In this document: in pieces, positions 52,526 through 61,983 of the stretch | Layout: each line of letters starts with the position of its first letter | Numbering within the stretch: the stretch's first letter is position 1 | NCBI RefSeq assembly: GCF_024172165.1 | Contig: NZ_JAMZEB010000001.1 | Coordinates: 682,001 to 746,000 of the forward strand | DNA from: Nonomuraea thailandensis | Lineage (GTDB): Bacteria > Actinomycetota > Actinomycetes > Streptosporangiales > Streptosporangiaceae | Direction: 5' to 3' | Length of the DNA: 64,000 bases | Translations under genes and position numbers: made by a program | The notes under the pieces: model-generated | Databases searched by the model: none | What the model was told of the DNA's origin: nothing | The model's input: only the letters and a program-made list of their open reading frames with translations

Positions 52526-54418
52526 TCAACTCACGGGGGTGTCGACGATGCTCTTAATCTGCCGCGGGGTCAGAGCGGCGTTGTAGGTGCGCACGTCGTC
52601 CACGACGAGCCCGTAGTCGTACAGCAACGTCCCACTTATGGACAGTTGGGAGGAGCCGTAAAAGGACGCCCCCGGCTGGTTCCTGATGATGGGTTCACCG
52701 TTGATGTACAAGGTGAGGTACTTGCCGTCATACGTAGCGGCCATATGGTGCCACACGTGGGCCGGAAGGTTGGGACCGACGGCGGGAGAGTTGTGGAGCT
52801 TGTCCATGTAGGCCCTCGAGCTTCCCCACCAATCCCCCGCCGACAGGACAAGGCCGTTGTCCGAGCCACTGGCCCTGTGACTGAGGAAGCCGCCAAAGTC
52901 ACGTACGGAGGAGTTCCGCTTGACCCAGGCGGCGATGGTCACCTCGCCGTCAGCGTTGAAAGACGGTGCCACCGCCCAGGTTCCGGGGGCGAGTCGCAGC
53001 CCCTTGCCGTGCTTGCCCTCGACCCAGGTGCCGTTGGTCAAGGTGCCGTCGTGCCGCTTCCCGGAGGAGTCACGCACTGTCGTGCCCGAGCCCTCCTCGA
53101 AGGCGAATGCGCCGTACAGGGACTCCCCAAGGTCCGCAGGCGCGGAGATGCGGACACTCTCCACGGGGGAGGGCTCACTGAGGTGGGATGCGGTGTCCAC
53201 GGCCACCGCCCGGTAGTAGTAGTCATCGCCCTCGGAGAGGTAGTCCGCGTATTCCTGCCCGTCCGGCATCGTGGTGATCAGGGTCTCTTCCGTGGGCTCG
53301 AAGTCCCGCTCGGTGGAGCGGTGGATCTGGATGCCGGTGACGCCCCTTTCGTCGTGTGAACCTCCCGCCCGGACCTCGGCCCATCCCCTGAAGGGCGTCA
53401 CGCTGATGGACGGCATGCCCGGCGGGCAGTCGGGCATAGTGATGAAGGCGGAGACCCGGTCAGTGGCGTGACGGGCCTGCAGGGAGTCCAGCGCCGCGAC
53501 GCGGTAGAAGTACTCGCCCCGGTCGACACAGCCCTCGGTGTAGGTGAGGCCGGTCACCGTGGCGACCTTGGTCTCGTCCGATGGTGTGAAGTTGTCCCAC
53601 ACCGACCGGTGGATCTCGTACCCGGTCACGTCACCCTCTTCCGCGGGCGCCGTCCAGGTCAGCTGGGCCGTCTCCGAGCTGACGTCGGCCACGAGGTCAC
53701 GAGGACTCAGCGGATCGGGCGCGACGGCCCGGCTCATGTCCCGCGCGATCTCCTCGGGCGACAGCGCGCGCCGGTAAAGCCGGATCTCGTCCACCGCGCC
53801 GTCCGGGCACGAGTCATCTCCGCCACCGATCATGAGCGGGCCGCCGCCGAAGTCGATGTCTCCGGCGGCAGGCATGGAGAAGGCCTCGGAGCCGTTGCCG
53901 TAGAGGCGGAGAGTCGTTCCGTCGTAGACCGCGGCGATATGGAACCACTCCGGAGGCAGGATCGTGCCGTAGTCCTGATTCCACACGACACCGCCGGCCC
54001 GCAGCTGGAAGCTGTCGCTGCCCAGGCGGAAGGACACATCGTCGCCCTCGATCTTCTTGGAGACGAACGTGCACGGCTGGTATTCCGCTCCCGGCTTGGC
54101 CCAGATCTCGAGCGTCATCGCCGAGGCGGTACGGAGCCCGGGCGCGTCGGGAACGATGACCGTACGGTCCGCGCCGTCCTCGCCGCGATCGAGGCCGAGT
54201 GCCCTGCCCAGTTTTCCGGCCACCCACTGCGGGTCCTGGACGGTGCCGTTGTGGCCATTTCCCGACACGTCGTGAACGGTGCCGCCCGTGCCTTCTTCAA
54301 GCGCGTATGCCGCCACCAGATCCGGGTCCAGTGTGTGCGCTGAAGCCGGCATGGCCGGAACCGCCAGGACTCCGGCCGCCAGGGTCACCGCCGTGACAAT
54401 ACGGCGTAATGCGTACAT
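52526..54418 (-). CDS. Secreted multidomain protein: LamG, two FN3-like, LamG
   Basis: A 630-residue exported protein. Signal peptide 1-29 (RRIVTAVTLAAGVLAVPAMP). First LamG/concanavalin-like domain at about 30-230 (AYALEEGTGGTVHDVSGNGH, then PPEWFHIAAVYDGTTLRLYG and DGAVDEIRLYRRALSPEEIA). Two fibronectin-III-like repeats at about 240-430 (AQLTWTAPAEEGDVTGYEIH and ERGVTGIQIHRSTERDFEPT). Second LamG at about 435-625 (GAFAFEEGSGTTVRDSSGKR, then VWHHMAATYDGKYLTLYING, VDDVRTYNAALTPRQIKSIV). No catalytic domain is present, so it is probably a carbohydrate- or surface-binding protein. The ATG at 54418 follows GGGGAG and begins the signal peptide. Confidence 0.88.
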   Translation of the reverse strand: MYALRRIVTAVTLAAGVLAVPAMPASAHTLDPDLVAAYALEEGTGGTVHDVSGNGHNGTVQDPQWVAGKLGRALGLDRGEDGADRTVIVPDAPGLRTASAMTLEIWAKPGAEYQPCTFVSKKIEGDDVSFRLGSDSFQLRAGGVVWNQDYGTILPPEWFHIAAVYDGTTLRLYGNGSEAFSMPAAGDIDFGGGPLMIGGGDDSCPDGAVDEIRLYRRALSPEEIARDMSRAVAPDPLSPRDLVADVSSETAQLTWTAPAEEGDVTGYEIHRSVWDNFTPSDETKVATVTGLTYTEGCVDRGEYFYRVAALDSLQARHATDRVSAFITMPDCPPGMPSISVTPFRGWAEVRAGGSHDERGVTGIQIHRSTERDFEPTEETLITTMPDGQEYADYLSEGDDYYYRAVAVDTASHLSEPSPVESVRISAPADLGESLYGAFAFEEGSGTTVRDSSGKRHDGTLTNGTWVEGKHGKGLRLAPGTWAVAPSFNADGEVTIAAWVKRNSSVRDFGGFLSHRASGSDNGLVLSAGDWWGSSRAYMDKLHNSPAVGPNLPAHVWHHMAATYDGKYLTLYINGEPIIRNQPGASFYGSSQLSISGTLLYDYGLVVDDVRTYNAALTPRQIKSIVDTPVS

Positions 54419-54880
54419 GTCTCCCCATTCCCGATCACCGCGGCAGCCGGATGCCGCCCGTTCGGATCGCGGATGGCGGACATGATCTTCGGTACGTCCA
54501 GTCAGCCGGTCCAGCGGCCGTAAGGCACGGCAGCGGAAGCGGTGGAGGCAAATGGCGGCCACGAACCCCGATGCTTCACCCCGCACGCCCCGAGATCCCC
54601 CTTAGCGCGCGAAGCAGTCGACTTGTTCGACAGGGACAGCATGGCGCAGCTCATGCCCGGGCGGTGAGCGGTAAGGCCGCCTCAATTCGCCAATTTACTG
54701 CCATCCTTCACAATGGCATGGATGCAATCGCGCTCTCCTGCCAAGATCGGCTTGCTCGCCCTCGGCGGGTGAGGCGTGCGGGGCGGCTCCTTCCCGGATC
54801 ACCGTCTGTCCGATGGCTCGTGATCCTGTGTCGAGCTGGCCTGGTCCCGGGGTCGGCGATGAACAGGGGGAGTACGTTCG
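54419..54880. other. No recognisable gene between the LamG protein and the DUF6461 gene
   Basis: A divergent intergenic region of about 460 bases that must hold both promoters. I see no clear -35/-10 pair and no coding motif. Confidence 0.4.
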
Positions 54881-55492
54881 ATGAGGCTCGCGACCTCGCA
54901 CGATTACGCATGGCAGGACGTGTGGGAAGGGGTTTACACCCTCACGTTCGTGCGCGACCTCGGCGAGCGGGAAACGCTGCGCAGATTCGGGGTCGCCGAC
55001 GCGAACATCCGCCGATACACCTGGGATGAGCGGGACGAGTACCACGAAGAGGTCGGCGAGTTCTCTGAGCTGGTCGTCGTGACGCGGGTGCGTGGCTGGA
55101 CGCTGGCCTATGAGGCCCTCGGCTGGGAGGGGAAGCGGCCGGAAGTCCTTCGTGAATTGTCCCTGGGCGGCGAGGCGGTCGCCGTCATGCGGAATGATTA
55201 CACCGCCTCCCATCACTTCGGCCATGCCGTGGATGGTGAGTGGCGTACCGCCTTCCACACTCGCCAACCCGGGAAGCGGTGGGGCGCCCGGCCCGACGCG
55301 CTGAACGGCCACCTGCGTGAACTCGGCCTGGAGCCGGAACCGGCCGGCCTGGCGTCGCCGTCCGTGCGCCCGTCGGTGGCTCCCGTGCTCGCACTGGCCA
55401 GCCGCGTCACCGGAGTGCTGTTCGAGCGGACCATGGTGGAAGGGGCCCCACTGCTCGGGGGAATCATCACCGGCCGGGTGCCGTACGAGTAG
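54881..55492 (+). CDS. DUF6461-family protein
   Basis: A 203-residue protein matching the actinomycete DUF6461 family: WEGVYTLTFVRDLGERETLR with RRFGV at the start, RVRGWTLAYEALGWEGKRPE and VAVMRNDYTASHHFGHAVDG in the middle, and a C-terminal helical part (ASRVTGVLFERTMVEGAPLL). The function is unknown; the family is common and often multicopy in filamentous actinomycetes. The ATG at 54881 follows GGGGGAG with 8 bases between. It appears intact and has no operon partner. Confidence 0.85.
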   Translation: MRLATSHDYAWQDVWEGVYTLTFVRDLGERETLRRFGVADANIRRYTWDERDEYHEEVGEFSELVVVTRVRGWTLAYEALGWEGKRPEVLRELSLGGEAVAVMRNDYTASHHFGHAVDGEWRTAFHTRQPGKRWGARPDALNGHLRELGLEPEPAGLASPSVRPSVAPVLALASRVTGVLFERTMVEGAPLLGGIITGRVPYE

Positions 55493-55811
55493 GTGCGATC
55501 CGCGAGCATAGGACATGGCCGACGCTCGGCGCTCACACGCCAGACCGCGTGCGGGCGACCGAGAACACCTGCCTCGGCCGCGATCACGTCGCGGCCGGCA
55601 TACGCGAGAACCCGTCACAGCAAACTCGTGATCCCCGGAGAAACGGCTGCGCCAGGCGTGCTCAGCCGAACTGCCCGCGCCGCGTAACAGCCACGGCGGG
55701 CAGATCTCCGGCCCCTCGAGAGGGCGTGCTCCATGACAGGAGCACAGGAAAACTGGTATTGCAGGGAACGGTCCGCCCATCGGGCACTTGACCCCTTGAT
55801 GCCCTCAGCGA
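55493..55811. other. No recognisable gene
   Basis: About 320 bases between convergent genes. Only short open frames without motifs are seen. Confidence 0.4.
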
Positions 55812-56171
55812 TCAATCGCCGACAAAGCGCAACTGAAGGACCGGCGTCGCTAAGCAAGCCATGCCAAGTCTCTGGAGTTCCCGCATTATCTGCTGTTCCG
55901 ATTCCCCGCGAGAGACCCTGGCCAATTGAGGAAGCTCGACAAGAAGCGAACGAACCTGGGCTTCATCGAAGATGACATCTCCGTGTGGCTCGATCCGATC
56001 GATGGTGGGAGTGCGCCCAGAGTCGTGCACTCGGTCGAGCATCCGCGGCAAAATCTCGTCCCAGTCGATCACCTGATCAAGGACGGTGAACAACGGCCGC
56101 TCTTGGCACTTGCCCTTCGTCAAGGGCCGAGCAGAGGGTTCCTGGCGAAGCAACTCGACGTTGATTCCCAC
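55812..56171 (-). CDS. Small conserved-looking hypothetical protein
   Basis: A 119-residue protein starting at GTG 56171 (MGINVELLRQEPSARPLTKG). It continues LFTVLDQVIDWDEILPRMLD, DRIEPHGDVIFDEAQVRSLL and VELPQLARVSRGESEQQIMR. The amino-acid composition and the mix of helices look like a real cytosolic protein, and similar short proteins occur in actinomycetes, but I cannot name the family. It runs toward the DUF6461 gene. Confidence 0.55.
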   Translation of the reverse strand: MGINVELLRQEPSARPLTKGKCQERPLFTVLDQVIDWDEILPRMLDRVHDSGRTPTIDRIEPHGDVIFDEAQVRSLLVELPQLARVSRGESEQQIMRELQRLGMACLATPVLQLRFVGD

Positions 56172-56329
56172 GGCCTTGAGCCTACTCAGGCATCGAAGGT
56201 TGTATCAAAGACATTTGGTCGACGAGGTTGCCACCCATAGGCCGTCCGCCGGTGAAGGGATGGCCGCCCGCGCCCGGCCGGTTCCTCCAGGTGCGCGAGC
56301 GTATCCGGGCCGCGCCACCCGCTGGCCGG

Positions 56330-56673
56330 CTGCACAATACAGCTGTGCGTAGGTAGTCGGCGAGTTTGAAGCTGTCGCCGGCGTCGGTCTTGGCCCGGGC
56401 GGCGCCCCAGCGGGGGCGGATCGCGTTGAAGGCGTTGGGGTGGATCGGCATGACCGGATGCCCTGCGGCCAGCAGCCGGTCGACGACCAGCCCGCGGGTG
56501 GTCTCGATCGCGACTGGCAGCTCCTCCGGGCTACCGTGGCGCCTCAGCCTGGCCAGCGCCGAGGTGAGGCTGTGTTCGGTGTGTTCCAGCGCCCACTGGT
56601 CGATTTTGGCCCCATCCGGCGCTAATACCGTGACGTCGTGACCGACATTGCCCCAGTCCCATCCCACAAACAC
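56330..56673 (-). pseudogene. IS110-family transposase, N-terminal fragment
   Basis: The minus strand reads MFVGWDWGNVGHDVTVLAPD (first DEDD Asp), EELPVAIETTRGLVVDRLLA (second acidic residue) and HPNAFNAIRPRWGAARAKTD with AGDSFKLADYLRT (DAxDA-type motif). It then ends abruptly near 56330. It belongs to a different subgroup from the IS110 remnant at 16 kb. The region 56182-56330 holds only out-of-frame sequence. Confidence 0.75.
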
Positions 56674-56699
56674 CGGCGCTGCACCCCTTCCTACCGCAG

Positions 56700-57777
56700 G
56701 TCACAGACCATCTCGGTAGTGAGGGCTGCTCCCGGAACCTCGTTGGTCGGCCCTCGCTGGGGCATGTCCCTGACGCCGGTCTGCCGCCCCCGGCGGCGCT
56801 GGCGTCCAGGTACTGCTTCACCAACCACGCGTTGGCCAGGTGGAGATAGATCCGGGTGAACTCGATCGAGGGTGTCCAGCCTGGGCCTGCACCGCTTCCA
56901 GGGCCATCCCGGCCTCCCGCAGCCGGGTCAGGCAGGTATGGCGAAGGTGATGGCAGCTGAGCCGGGGCAGCCCGGTGCGCCTGCGGACGCCGTCGAGGAT
57001 CTCATCCAACCCGTCGGCCGACAGCGGCCGGCCACGCGTCGGGCCGCGCAGCACGACGAACAGGTGGTCGTGGTCAACACACAGGCCGCTCCTGATCCAG
57101 GTAGTCACCAAACAGCGGTGAAGAACGTCGCGGAGATGGGGATCAGCCGCTGGTGCCCGCCCTTGCCCTCGCTGATGAACACCCGGCGCTCTCCCGGTTA
57201 CAGGTCACCCAGCCGCAGACCCAGGACCTCACAGCGGCGCAGCCCGCCCAGCAGCATGGCCCGGTCTCGCCTGGTATTCAGTGCGTCAAGGACCATTTCG
57301 ACTTCGGCAGGCCCCAGGACACGCGGCAAAGTGCGCGGCGTGCGCAACAGCGGCGATCCGCGCCGCTGTTCACGACGCCGGTTGGCCAGGCCAGTCGGCA
57401 CCGGGTTGCGCTGGATCGCCAGGTCATCACGGGTCGCCAAGTATCCGAATAACCCAGAGATGCCGGACAGCCGACGCTTGATGGTGCGCGCGACAACCCC
57501 GCTTCGCCGTCTTCCAGGCGGACCACCTTCGGTCCGCGGCGCGGCGCCTTCTGCGCGGTGATGAACGCGAAGATGTCCGCCGTGACGACGTCAGCCGGTT
57601 CCTTGGAGATCGCCGAGAAGAAGACCTTCAGGTCATAGGCGGTGGCCAGCAGGGTGTTGGGGCTGCAGCGCGCGGCCACAAACGCCAAGTAGTCGTCCAC
57701 CAGGGCGTGCCCCAGCGACAGCTCAAGGTTCCCGGCGGCGTCGACACGCCGCACCAGCTGTGGTTGCCAGACCATGG
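56700..57777 (-). pseudogene. XerC/D-like tyrosine recombinase, with stop and frameshifts
   Basis: From 57777: LGHALVDDYLAFVAARCSPN and DLKVFFSAISKEPADVVTAD (core-binding domain). After a frameshift near 57490 comes GLANRRREQRRGSPLLRTPR and MLLGGLRRCEVLGLRLGDL (Arg I region). There TAA at 57198 interrupts the frame. Later, in another frame, come DEILDGVRRRTGLPRLSCHH with LRHTCLTRL (HxLRH) and a damaged C-terminal His/Tyr region ending VKQYLDA near 56815. It was a stand-alone integrase-like gene and is now dead. Confidence 0.75.
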
Positions 57778-57814
57778 CCGCTCCTCGACGGGAACGACCA
57801 TCTTGACCTGACTC

Positions 57815-58451
57815 ACGAGATCGTGGAGGTGATGTCACCCACATAACCGCCGAGGACCCGGAACGCGTGTGCGTGGCCCTCGAAGAAGGCTTCCTGGCCG
57901 GCCGAGGCACTGATCCGGTGCACGACCCTGCCGGAGTAGGAGAGTCGCAGGCTGAACAGAGTGCCAGGTGACCAGTTTCCGGCGTAGCCGGATCGCCACC
58001 TCGCCGAAGTCGGCCTCGGCCCCGCGGCCGGGCGGGTGCTCCTGGGGGATGAACGTGTCCGTGGGTTCCCGGCCTGCCTCGATCCGGATCTCACGTCGAC
58101 GGGTGGCGACGTACTCGCGCACCATCCAGTGCAACACGTCGGTGGCATTCTGCTCATCGAGGAGCCTGTCGAAGATCCGCTTCGCGGTGTGTCGAGGCTT
58201 GCGGGGTGCGTCCAGGTCCGACCGTAGCCAGTCGTCGATGACGCCTCGCTAGTGGTCCAGACGTGGGCCGCGTTTCGGGGTGGTTTGCGCTCCTTCGGCC
58301 AGGCCGACTCCAGCGCCGCGGCCACGGTCCGGTAGCCGACGCCGTGCTTGCGCTGTAGCGCACGGTTTGACATGCCCGATCGGGCGTCGCGCCGGATCGC
58401 CGCATACAACTCGACACGAGACCCTGGCAGTTGCGCCAAACACACACTCAC
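57815..58451 (-). pseudogene. IS21-family istA, second remnant
   Basis: The minus strand gives AIRRDARSGMSNRALQRKHG and VGYRTVAAALESAWPKERK (helix-turn-helix). After frame changes it gives VREYVATRRREIRIEAGREP, GAEADFGEVAIRLRRKLVTW (first Asp region) and FSLRLSYSGRVVHRISASAG with QEAFFEGHAHAFRVLGG. It is another subgroup than the istA at 40 kb. The C-terminal half is missing. Confidence 0.7.
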
Positions 58452-58750
58452 CCGCTTCGATTCCGCTCTGCCCAGTCGGCCAGCCCGTGGACCTCCCCGC
58501 CCAGGCGCAGGGTGCGAAGCACGGTGACCCCGGCGATGGGCAACGTGGCGGCCGTGGCGAAGTCGACCTCGTCGGGCAACGGGGCGAGCTGCTCAACGTC
58601 GACGGCAACGCGCTCGGCCCACCCACCTTGTACGGCCACGCCCACCACGGGTGTGCCAGCCGCCGGTCCGATGCCGTCTGCGGCGGGCTGTACCACCACA
58701 CCGGCAACGTCCTGCCCGGGCCGCCACCCGGGCCGTGTCGACGATCGCGA
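58452..58750 (-). pseudogene. NADPH:quinone oxidoreductase, N-terminal-domain fragment
   Basis: The minus strand reads GQDVAGVVVQPAADGIGPAA, GVAVQGGWAERVAVDVEQLA and DEVDFATAATLPIAGVTVLR, the GroES-like domain of a medium-chain reductase. The 5' end is cut by the ISL3 element and the nucleotide-binding domain is gone. It is a different paralogue from the one at 6 kb. Confidence 0.7.
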
Positions 58751-58751
58751 A

Positions 58752-59876
58752 ATTGGGCTCTGGCTCGATCGATGGGGAGCGATCACGTTCGGTGATCTGA
58801 TCTCAGTTGTGGAGAGCCATGGCGCGGGCGAGCGAGCAACCCTCGGCCTGCAGAGCTTGGACGGCCTCGTAACGTTCGGTGTGCCGGATGACCAGGCGAC
58901 GTTCCCGCCCGAGAATGTCGCGAAAGCCGTCCGACATCTCCTTGGGGACATCTTCTGTGGTCTGGTCGGTGGCTTGCGCGCAGGACGGGTCGGGCTCGCC
59001 CTGCTCCTGGTGGACGGGCCCGGGCAGAGGGTCGGGCTCGGGTGCGGGATCGTGCAAGTCGGCGCGGTGGGCGATGACGGTCTTCTCCACCGCCTCGCCC
59101 AGCGATTGCCACAAATAGAAGCGATCGGCCACCTGGATCGCTTCGGGTGCGCCCTGGCGGGCGCCGGCGGCGAACGCCCCGGCGCGGTCTCGGCACACGA
59201 CTTGGGCACCGGGATGGGCGCGTAGCCAGTGGGCGAAGGTGTCGGCTTCCCGGTCGGGTAGCAGGTCAACGAGCCGGTGGGTGTCCATGTCCACCAGGAG
59301 GCTGGCGTAGGCGTGGCCTTTGCGCTTGGCGAAGTCGTCCACCCCCAACACGAGGATCTGCCCGACGGGCGGGTCGGGCAGCGCCCGCACCAGCCTCAGG
59401 GGAACCTGCTCGGCGAACGTCGCCACCGGGCAGCACGGTGCATCGCACCGGAACCGGCGGACCTCCAGCTGGATCTCTACCGGACGGCCGCCGCAGGCCA
59501 GGTCATCCAACCGCCGCCAGTACCGGTCGTGGACCCGCGATGATGCCGTCCCACATCGATGACATGCCACCAGCTCGGTGCCGGTGCGCACGAGAATCCG
59601 CAGGCCGCTCCCGACGTCCTCGATCTGCTCCAGGCGCAGACAGTTCAGCTGCGGGAACAGCACCGTCAGCAGGCGGGCCTGGTCGTCGGAAAGCTCAAGC
59701 GGCACAATGGGCTCCTTCTGCGGCCGTTTCGCATGATCAGATCGTGGTGATCCAGATCGTGACGGAACGGCCGCAGTCACGAGCGCTGTGTTACGAGATC
59801 GCGACCCGCGCGGGTGCGCCTGTCCTAGCCGTCACGTTCAGTAACAGCTCCCCATTGATCGAGCCAGAGCCGAATA
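58752..59876 (-). mobile_element. ISL3-family element
   Basis: A 25-base inverted repeat with one mismatch marks the ends (58756-58780, core GGCTCTGGCTCGAT, and 59847-59871). A few outer bases also match. The transposase between them is shortened. Confidence 0.8.
58803..59705 (-). pseudogene. ISL3-family transposase with an internal deletion
   Basis: From the GTG at 59705: [20 protein letters not shown], then the zinc finger [20 protein letters not shown] and [20 protein letters not shown]. At this point about 50 residues of the usual HTH region are missing, and the sequence jumps to [20 protein letters not shown] with [20 protein letters not shown] (first Asp). [20 protein letters not shown] with CRDRAG follows (second Asp), then [20 protein letters not shown]. 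The frame ends at 58803, before the region holding the last catalytic residue in complete members. Probably inactive on its own. Confidence 0.75.
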
Positions 59877-60077
59877 TCGAGATCGTTCACAGGCCGGGTG
59901 GGCCTTCATCAGCGGGAGTTCGCCGCGGTTGATCGAGAAGGCGTGGACTCCGACAGTGGCGTCGGTTCCGGCGCCTCACTGAACATGACTCTCGCTGGTG
60001 TCCGGAGCATTGTGAACAGCAAGCACTGGCCAACCTCCCGAATCTCGCGTCTGGGATACGGGCTGAAAGCAAGGAGG

Positions 60078-61091
60078 TCAGTTACGGGGAAGGGACCGCG
60101 GGAGCCCGAACCACGGAAGAACGCTGTTGTCGAAACGGGTCACGGCGCTGATCCGATCGCCGGCCAAGGTGAGGACCACGAGCCCCGTTCCACGCCGGAT
60201 GCCATCGCTGCCCGAGCGCAGATAAGTACCGAATGCCGGTTGCCCGTTCGCGCGCGTAGGCACCAGGTAGTACTTTCGATTGGCGCTCATGAGCGCGGCG
60301 TAGAACCTGGAAACGGCGTCGCGGCCGAGGTACTCAAGCGGCATCGGCGGCATGGAGATGCGAGCGTCGTCGGTGAGCAGGCCGACCAGGGCGTCGACGT
60401 CCCCGGATTCGTAGGCACGGGCGAACTTGGCCACGAGTGCCTCTTCGGCCGGCGAAGCGGGCGCAGGTGGTGAATCGTCCATCCCGTTCGACGGGATTCG
60501 CCGGTGCAGCGTGGCGCGTGCCCGTTTGAGCGCGCTGTTGACCGAATCGAGGGAAGAGTCGAGCATGTCGGCGACCTCGGCCGCCGGGTAGCCGAGCACC
60601 TCGCGCAAGATCAGGACGGCACGTTGGCGTGCTGGCAGGATCTGCAGCGCCGTGATGAACGCCAGCGAGATGGACTCTTTCTGTTCATAGCGTGCGTCCG
60701 GTCCGAGCGGCGCGGCGATCGCACCGTCGAGGAGAGCGTCAGGGTACGGCTCCAGCCACACGACTTCGCCGAGCCGGCTCGGCCCCGGCGGTTCGATCTC
60801 GGGCACATCCCACTCCTTTGCCAGGCGACGGCTGGCCGAGCGAATCGCGTTGAGGCACTGGTTCGTGGCGATCCGGTACAGCCAGGTGCGGATCGAGGCA
60901 CGCGCCTCGAACCGGTCGAGTGCCCGCCACGCCGCGAGCAGCGTGTCTTGCAAAGCGTCCTCGGCGTCCTGGAACGAGCCGAGCAGCCGGTAGCAATGCA
61001 TGTGCAACTCCCGGCGATGCGGCTCGGTCAGCTGCCCGAACGCCTCGCCATCGCCGGCCCGCGCCCTCGCGATCAGCTCGCTCGCTGTCAC
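60078..61091 (-). CDS. ECF sigma factor, SigG-like, with SnoaL-like C-terminal domain
   Basis: A 337-residue sigma factor from the GTG at 61091. Region 2 is RRELHMHCYRLLGSFQDAED and EARASIRTWLYRIATNQCLN. The linker contains EPPGPSRLGEVVWLEPYPDA, diagnostic of the SigG/SigX5 group. Region 4 is LPARQRAVLILREVLGYPAA with SSLDSVNSALKRARATLHRR. The C-terminal SnoaL-like domain (about 210-335) includes KFARAYESGDVDALVGLLTD and PWFGLPRSLP. It is divergent from two SDR genes, its likely targets, with two inverted repeats in the 154-base gap. The protein at 2.8 kb is of the same type but is not a close copy. Confidence 0.92.
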   Translation of the reverse strand: MTASELIARARAGDGEAFGQLTEPHRRELHMHCYRLLGSFQDAEDALQDTLLAAWRALDRFEARASIRTWLYRIATNQCLNAIRSASRRLAKEWDVPEIEPPGPSRLGEVVWLEPYPDALLDGAIAAPLGPDARYEQKESISLAFITALQILPARQRAVLILREVLGYPAAEVADMLDSSLDSVNSALKRARATLHRRIPSNGMDDSPPAPASPAEEALVAKFARAYESGDVDALVGLLTDDARISMPPMPLEYLGRDAVSRFYAALMSANRKYYLVPTRANGQPAFGTYLRSGSDGIRRGTGLVVLTLAGDRISAVTRFDNSVLPWFGLPRSLPRN

Positions 61092-61108
61092 GTCTCATCA
61101 CCCCACCT

Positions 61109-61147
61109 GGTGTCAGTTCTTGCCAGCCCTTCTCCAGTTCTGACACC
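61109..61147. promoter_or_regulatory. Inverted repeat in the sigma/SDR intergenic region
   Basis: GGTGTCAG (61109-61116) and CTGACACC (61140-61147) are perfect 8-base arms. CAGTTCT is also repeated directly inside (in TCAGTTCTTGCC and CCAGTTCTGACA). It is a candidate regulator or sigma recognition region. Confidence 0.45.
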
Positions 61148-61162
61148 GGGCGGGCCGAAAAC

Positions 61163-61183
61163 TGGGCGGGCCACACCCGCCCA
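61163..61183. promoter_or_regulatory. Second inverted repeat in the sigma/SDR intergenic region
   Basis: TGGGCGGG CCACA CCCGCCCA is a perfect 8-base inverted repeat with a 5-base centre, about 63 bases before the first SDR start. It could be an operator or a leader hairpin. Confidence 0.45.
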
Positions 61184-61245
61184 ATTCCTCCACAGCGTGG
61201 TGTCTACACCATCGACAGCTCGATTCCACCTCATGAGGAGCACAC

Positions 61246-61968
61246 ATGACACTCACGGGCAAGACAGTCCTGATCACCGGAGCCAACCGCGGCCTCGGAA
61301 GGGCGCTGGTCGAGGAGGCGCTGAGTAGGGGCGCCGAACGGGTCTACGCCGGCACACGGCAGGCCCTGAACCCTACGGATGAGCGCGTCACGCCCCTGGT
61401 CCTGGACCTGACGGACGCCGCCCAGATCAACCACGCCGCCGAGACCGTTGATTCGCTCGATGTCCTCATCAACAACGCGGGCGTCTACGGCTATGAAGAC
61501 CTGGCCGATCGAGCTGCCCTCGAACGGCATCTCGCGGTCAACCTCTTCGGCCCCTACGCCCTCACGCAGGCCCTCCTGCCCCGGCTCATCGAGTCACAAG
61601 GCGCGATCGTCAACGTGCTGTCATTGGCCGCGGTGGCTGCCCTGCCCATCAGTCCCGCGTACTCGATCTCCAAGGCGGCTGCCCTCTCGTTGACGCAGTC
61701 GCTGCGTGCCACTCTCGCTGGCCAGAGCGTGGGCGTCCACGCCGTACTGCCCGGTCCCATGGACACCGACATGGTGCGCGACCTCGAGATCCCGAAGACG
61801 TCGCCACAGTCGGCAGCCGCAGCCATCCTCGACGCGCTGGACAAGGGAGAGGAGGAGATCTTCCCCGATCCCTTCTCACAGACGCTTGCCGATAGCTGGA
61901 ACGGAGGGGCGGTCAAGGCGCTCGAACGTCAGAACGCGGCGCTCCTCGGCGCGGCCCAGAACCAGTAG
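61246..61968 (+). CDS. Short-chain dehydrogenase/reductase
   Basis: A 240-residue classical SDR. The cofactor motif is GKTVLITGANRGLGRALVEE (TGxxxGxG), then TPLVLDLTD, SLDVLINNAGVYGYEDLADR (NNAG) and the catalytic set VNVLSLAAVAALPISPAYSI with SK (Ser, YxxxK). The substrate is unknown. ATG 61246 follows GAGGAG. The second SDR follows after 15 bases, so they form an operon, divergent from the SigG-like gene. Confidence 0.92.
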   Translation: MTLTGKTVLITGANRGLGRALVEEALSRGAERVYAGTRQALNPTDERVTPLVLDLTDAAQINHAAETVDSLDVLINNAGVYGYEDLADRAALERHLAVNLFGPYALTQALLPRLIESQGAIVNVLSLAAVAALPISPAYSISKAAALSLTQSLRATLAGQSVGVHAVLPGPMDTDMVRDLEIPKTSPQSAAAAILDALDKGEEEIFPDPFSQTLADSWNGGAVKALERQNAALLGAAQNQ

Positions 61969-61983
61969 CGGAAGGGCATACTC

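Noticed and set aside
53468..54343. 291-residue plus-strand frame
   Set aside because: Antisense to the secreted LamG/FN3 protein, which has a signal peptide and clear domains.
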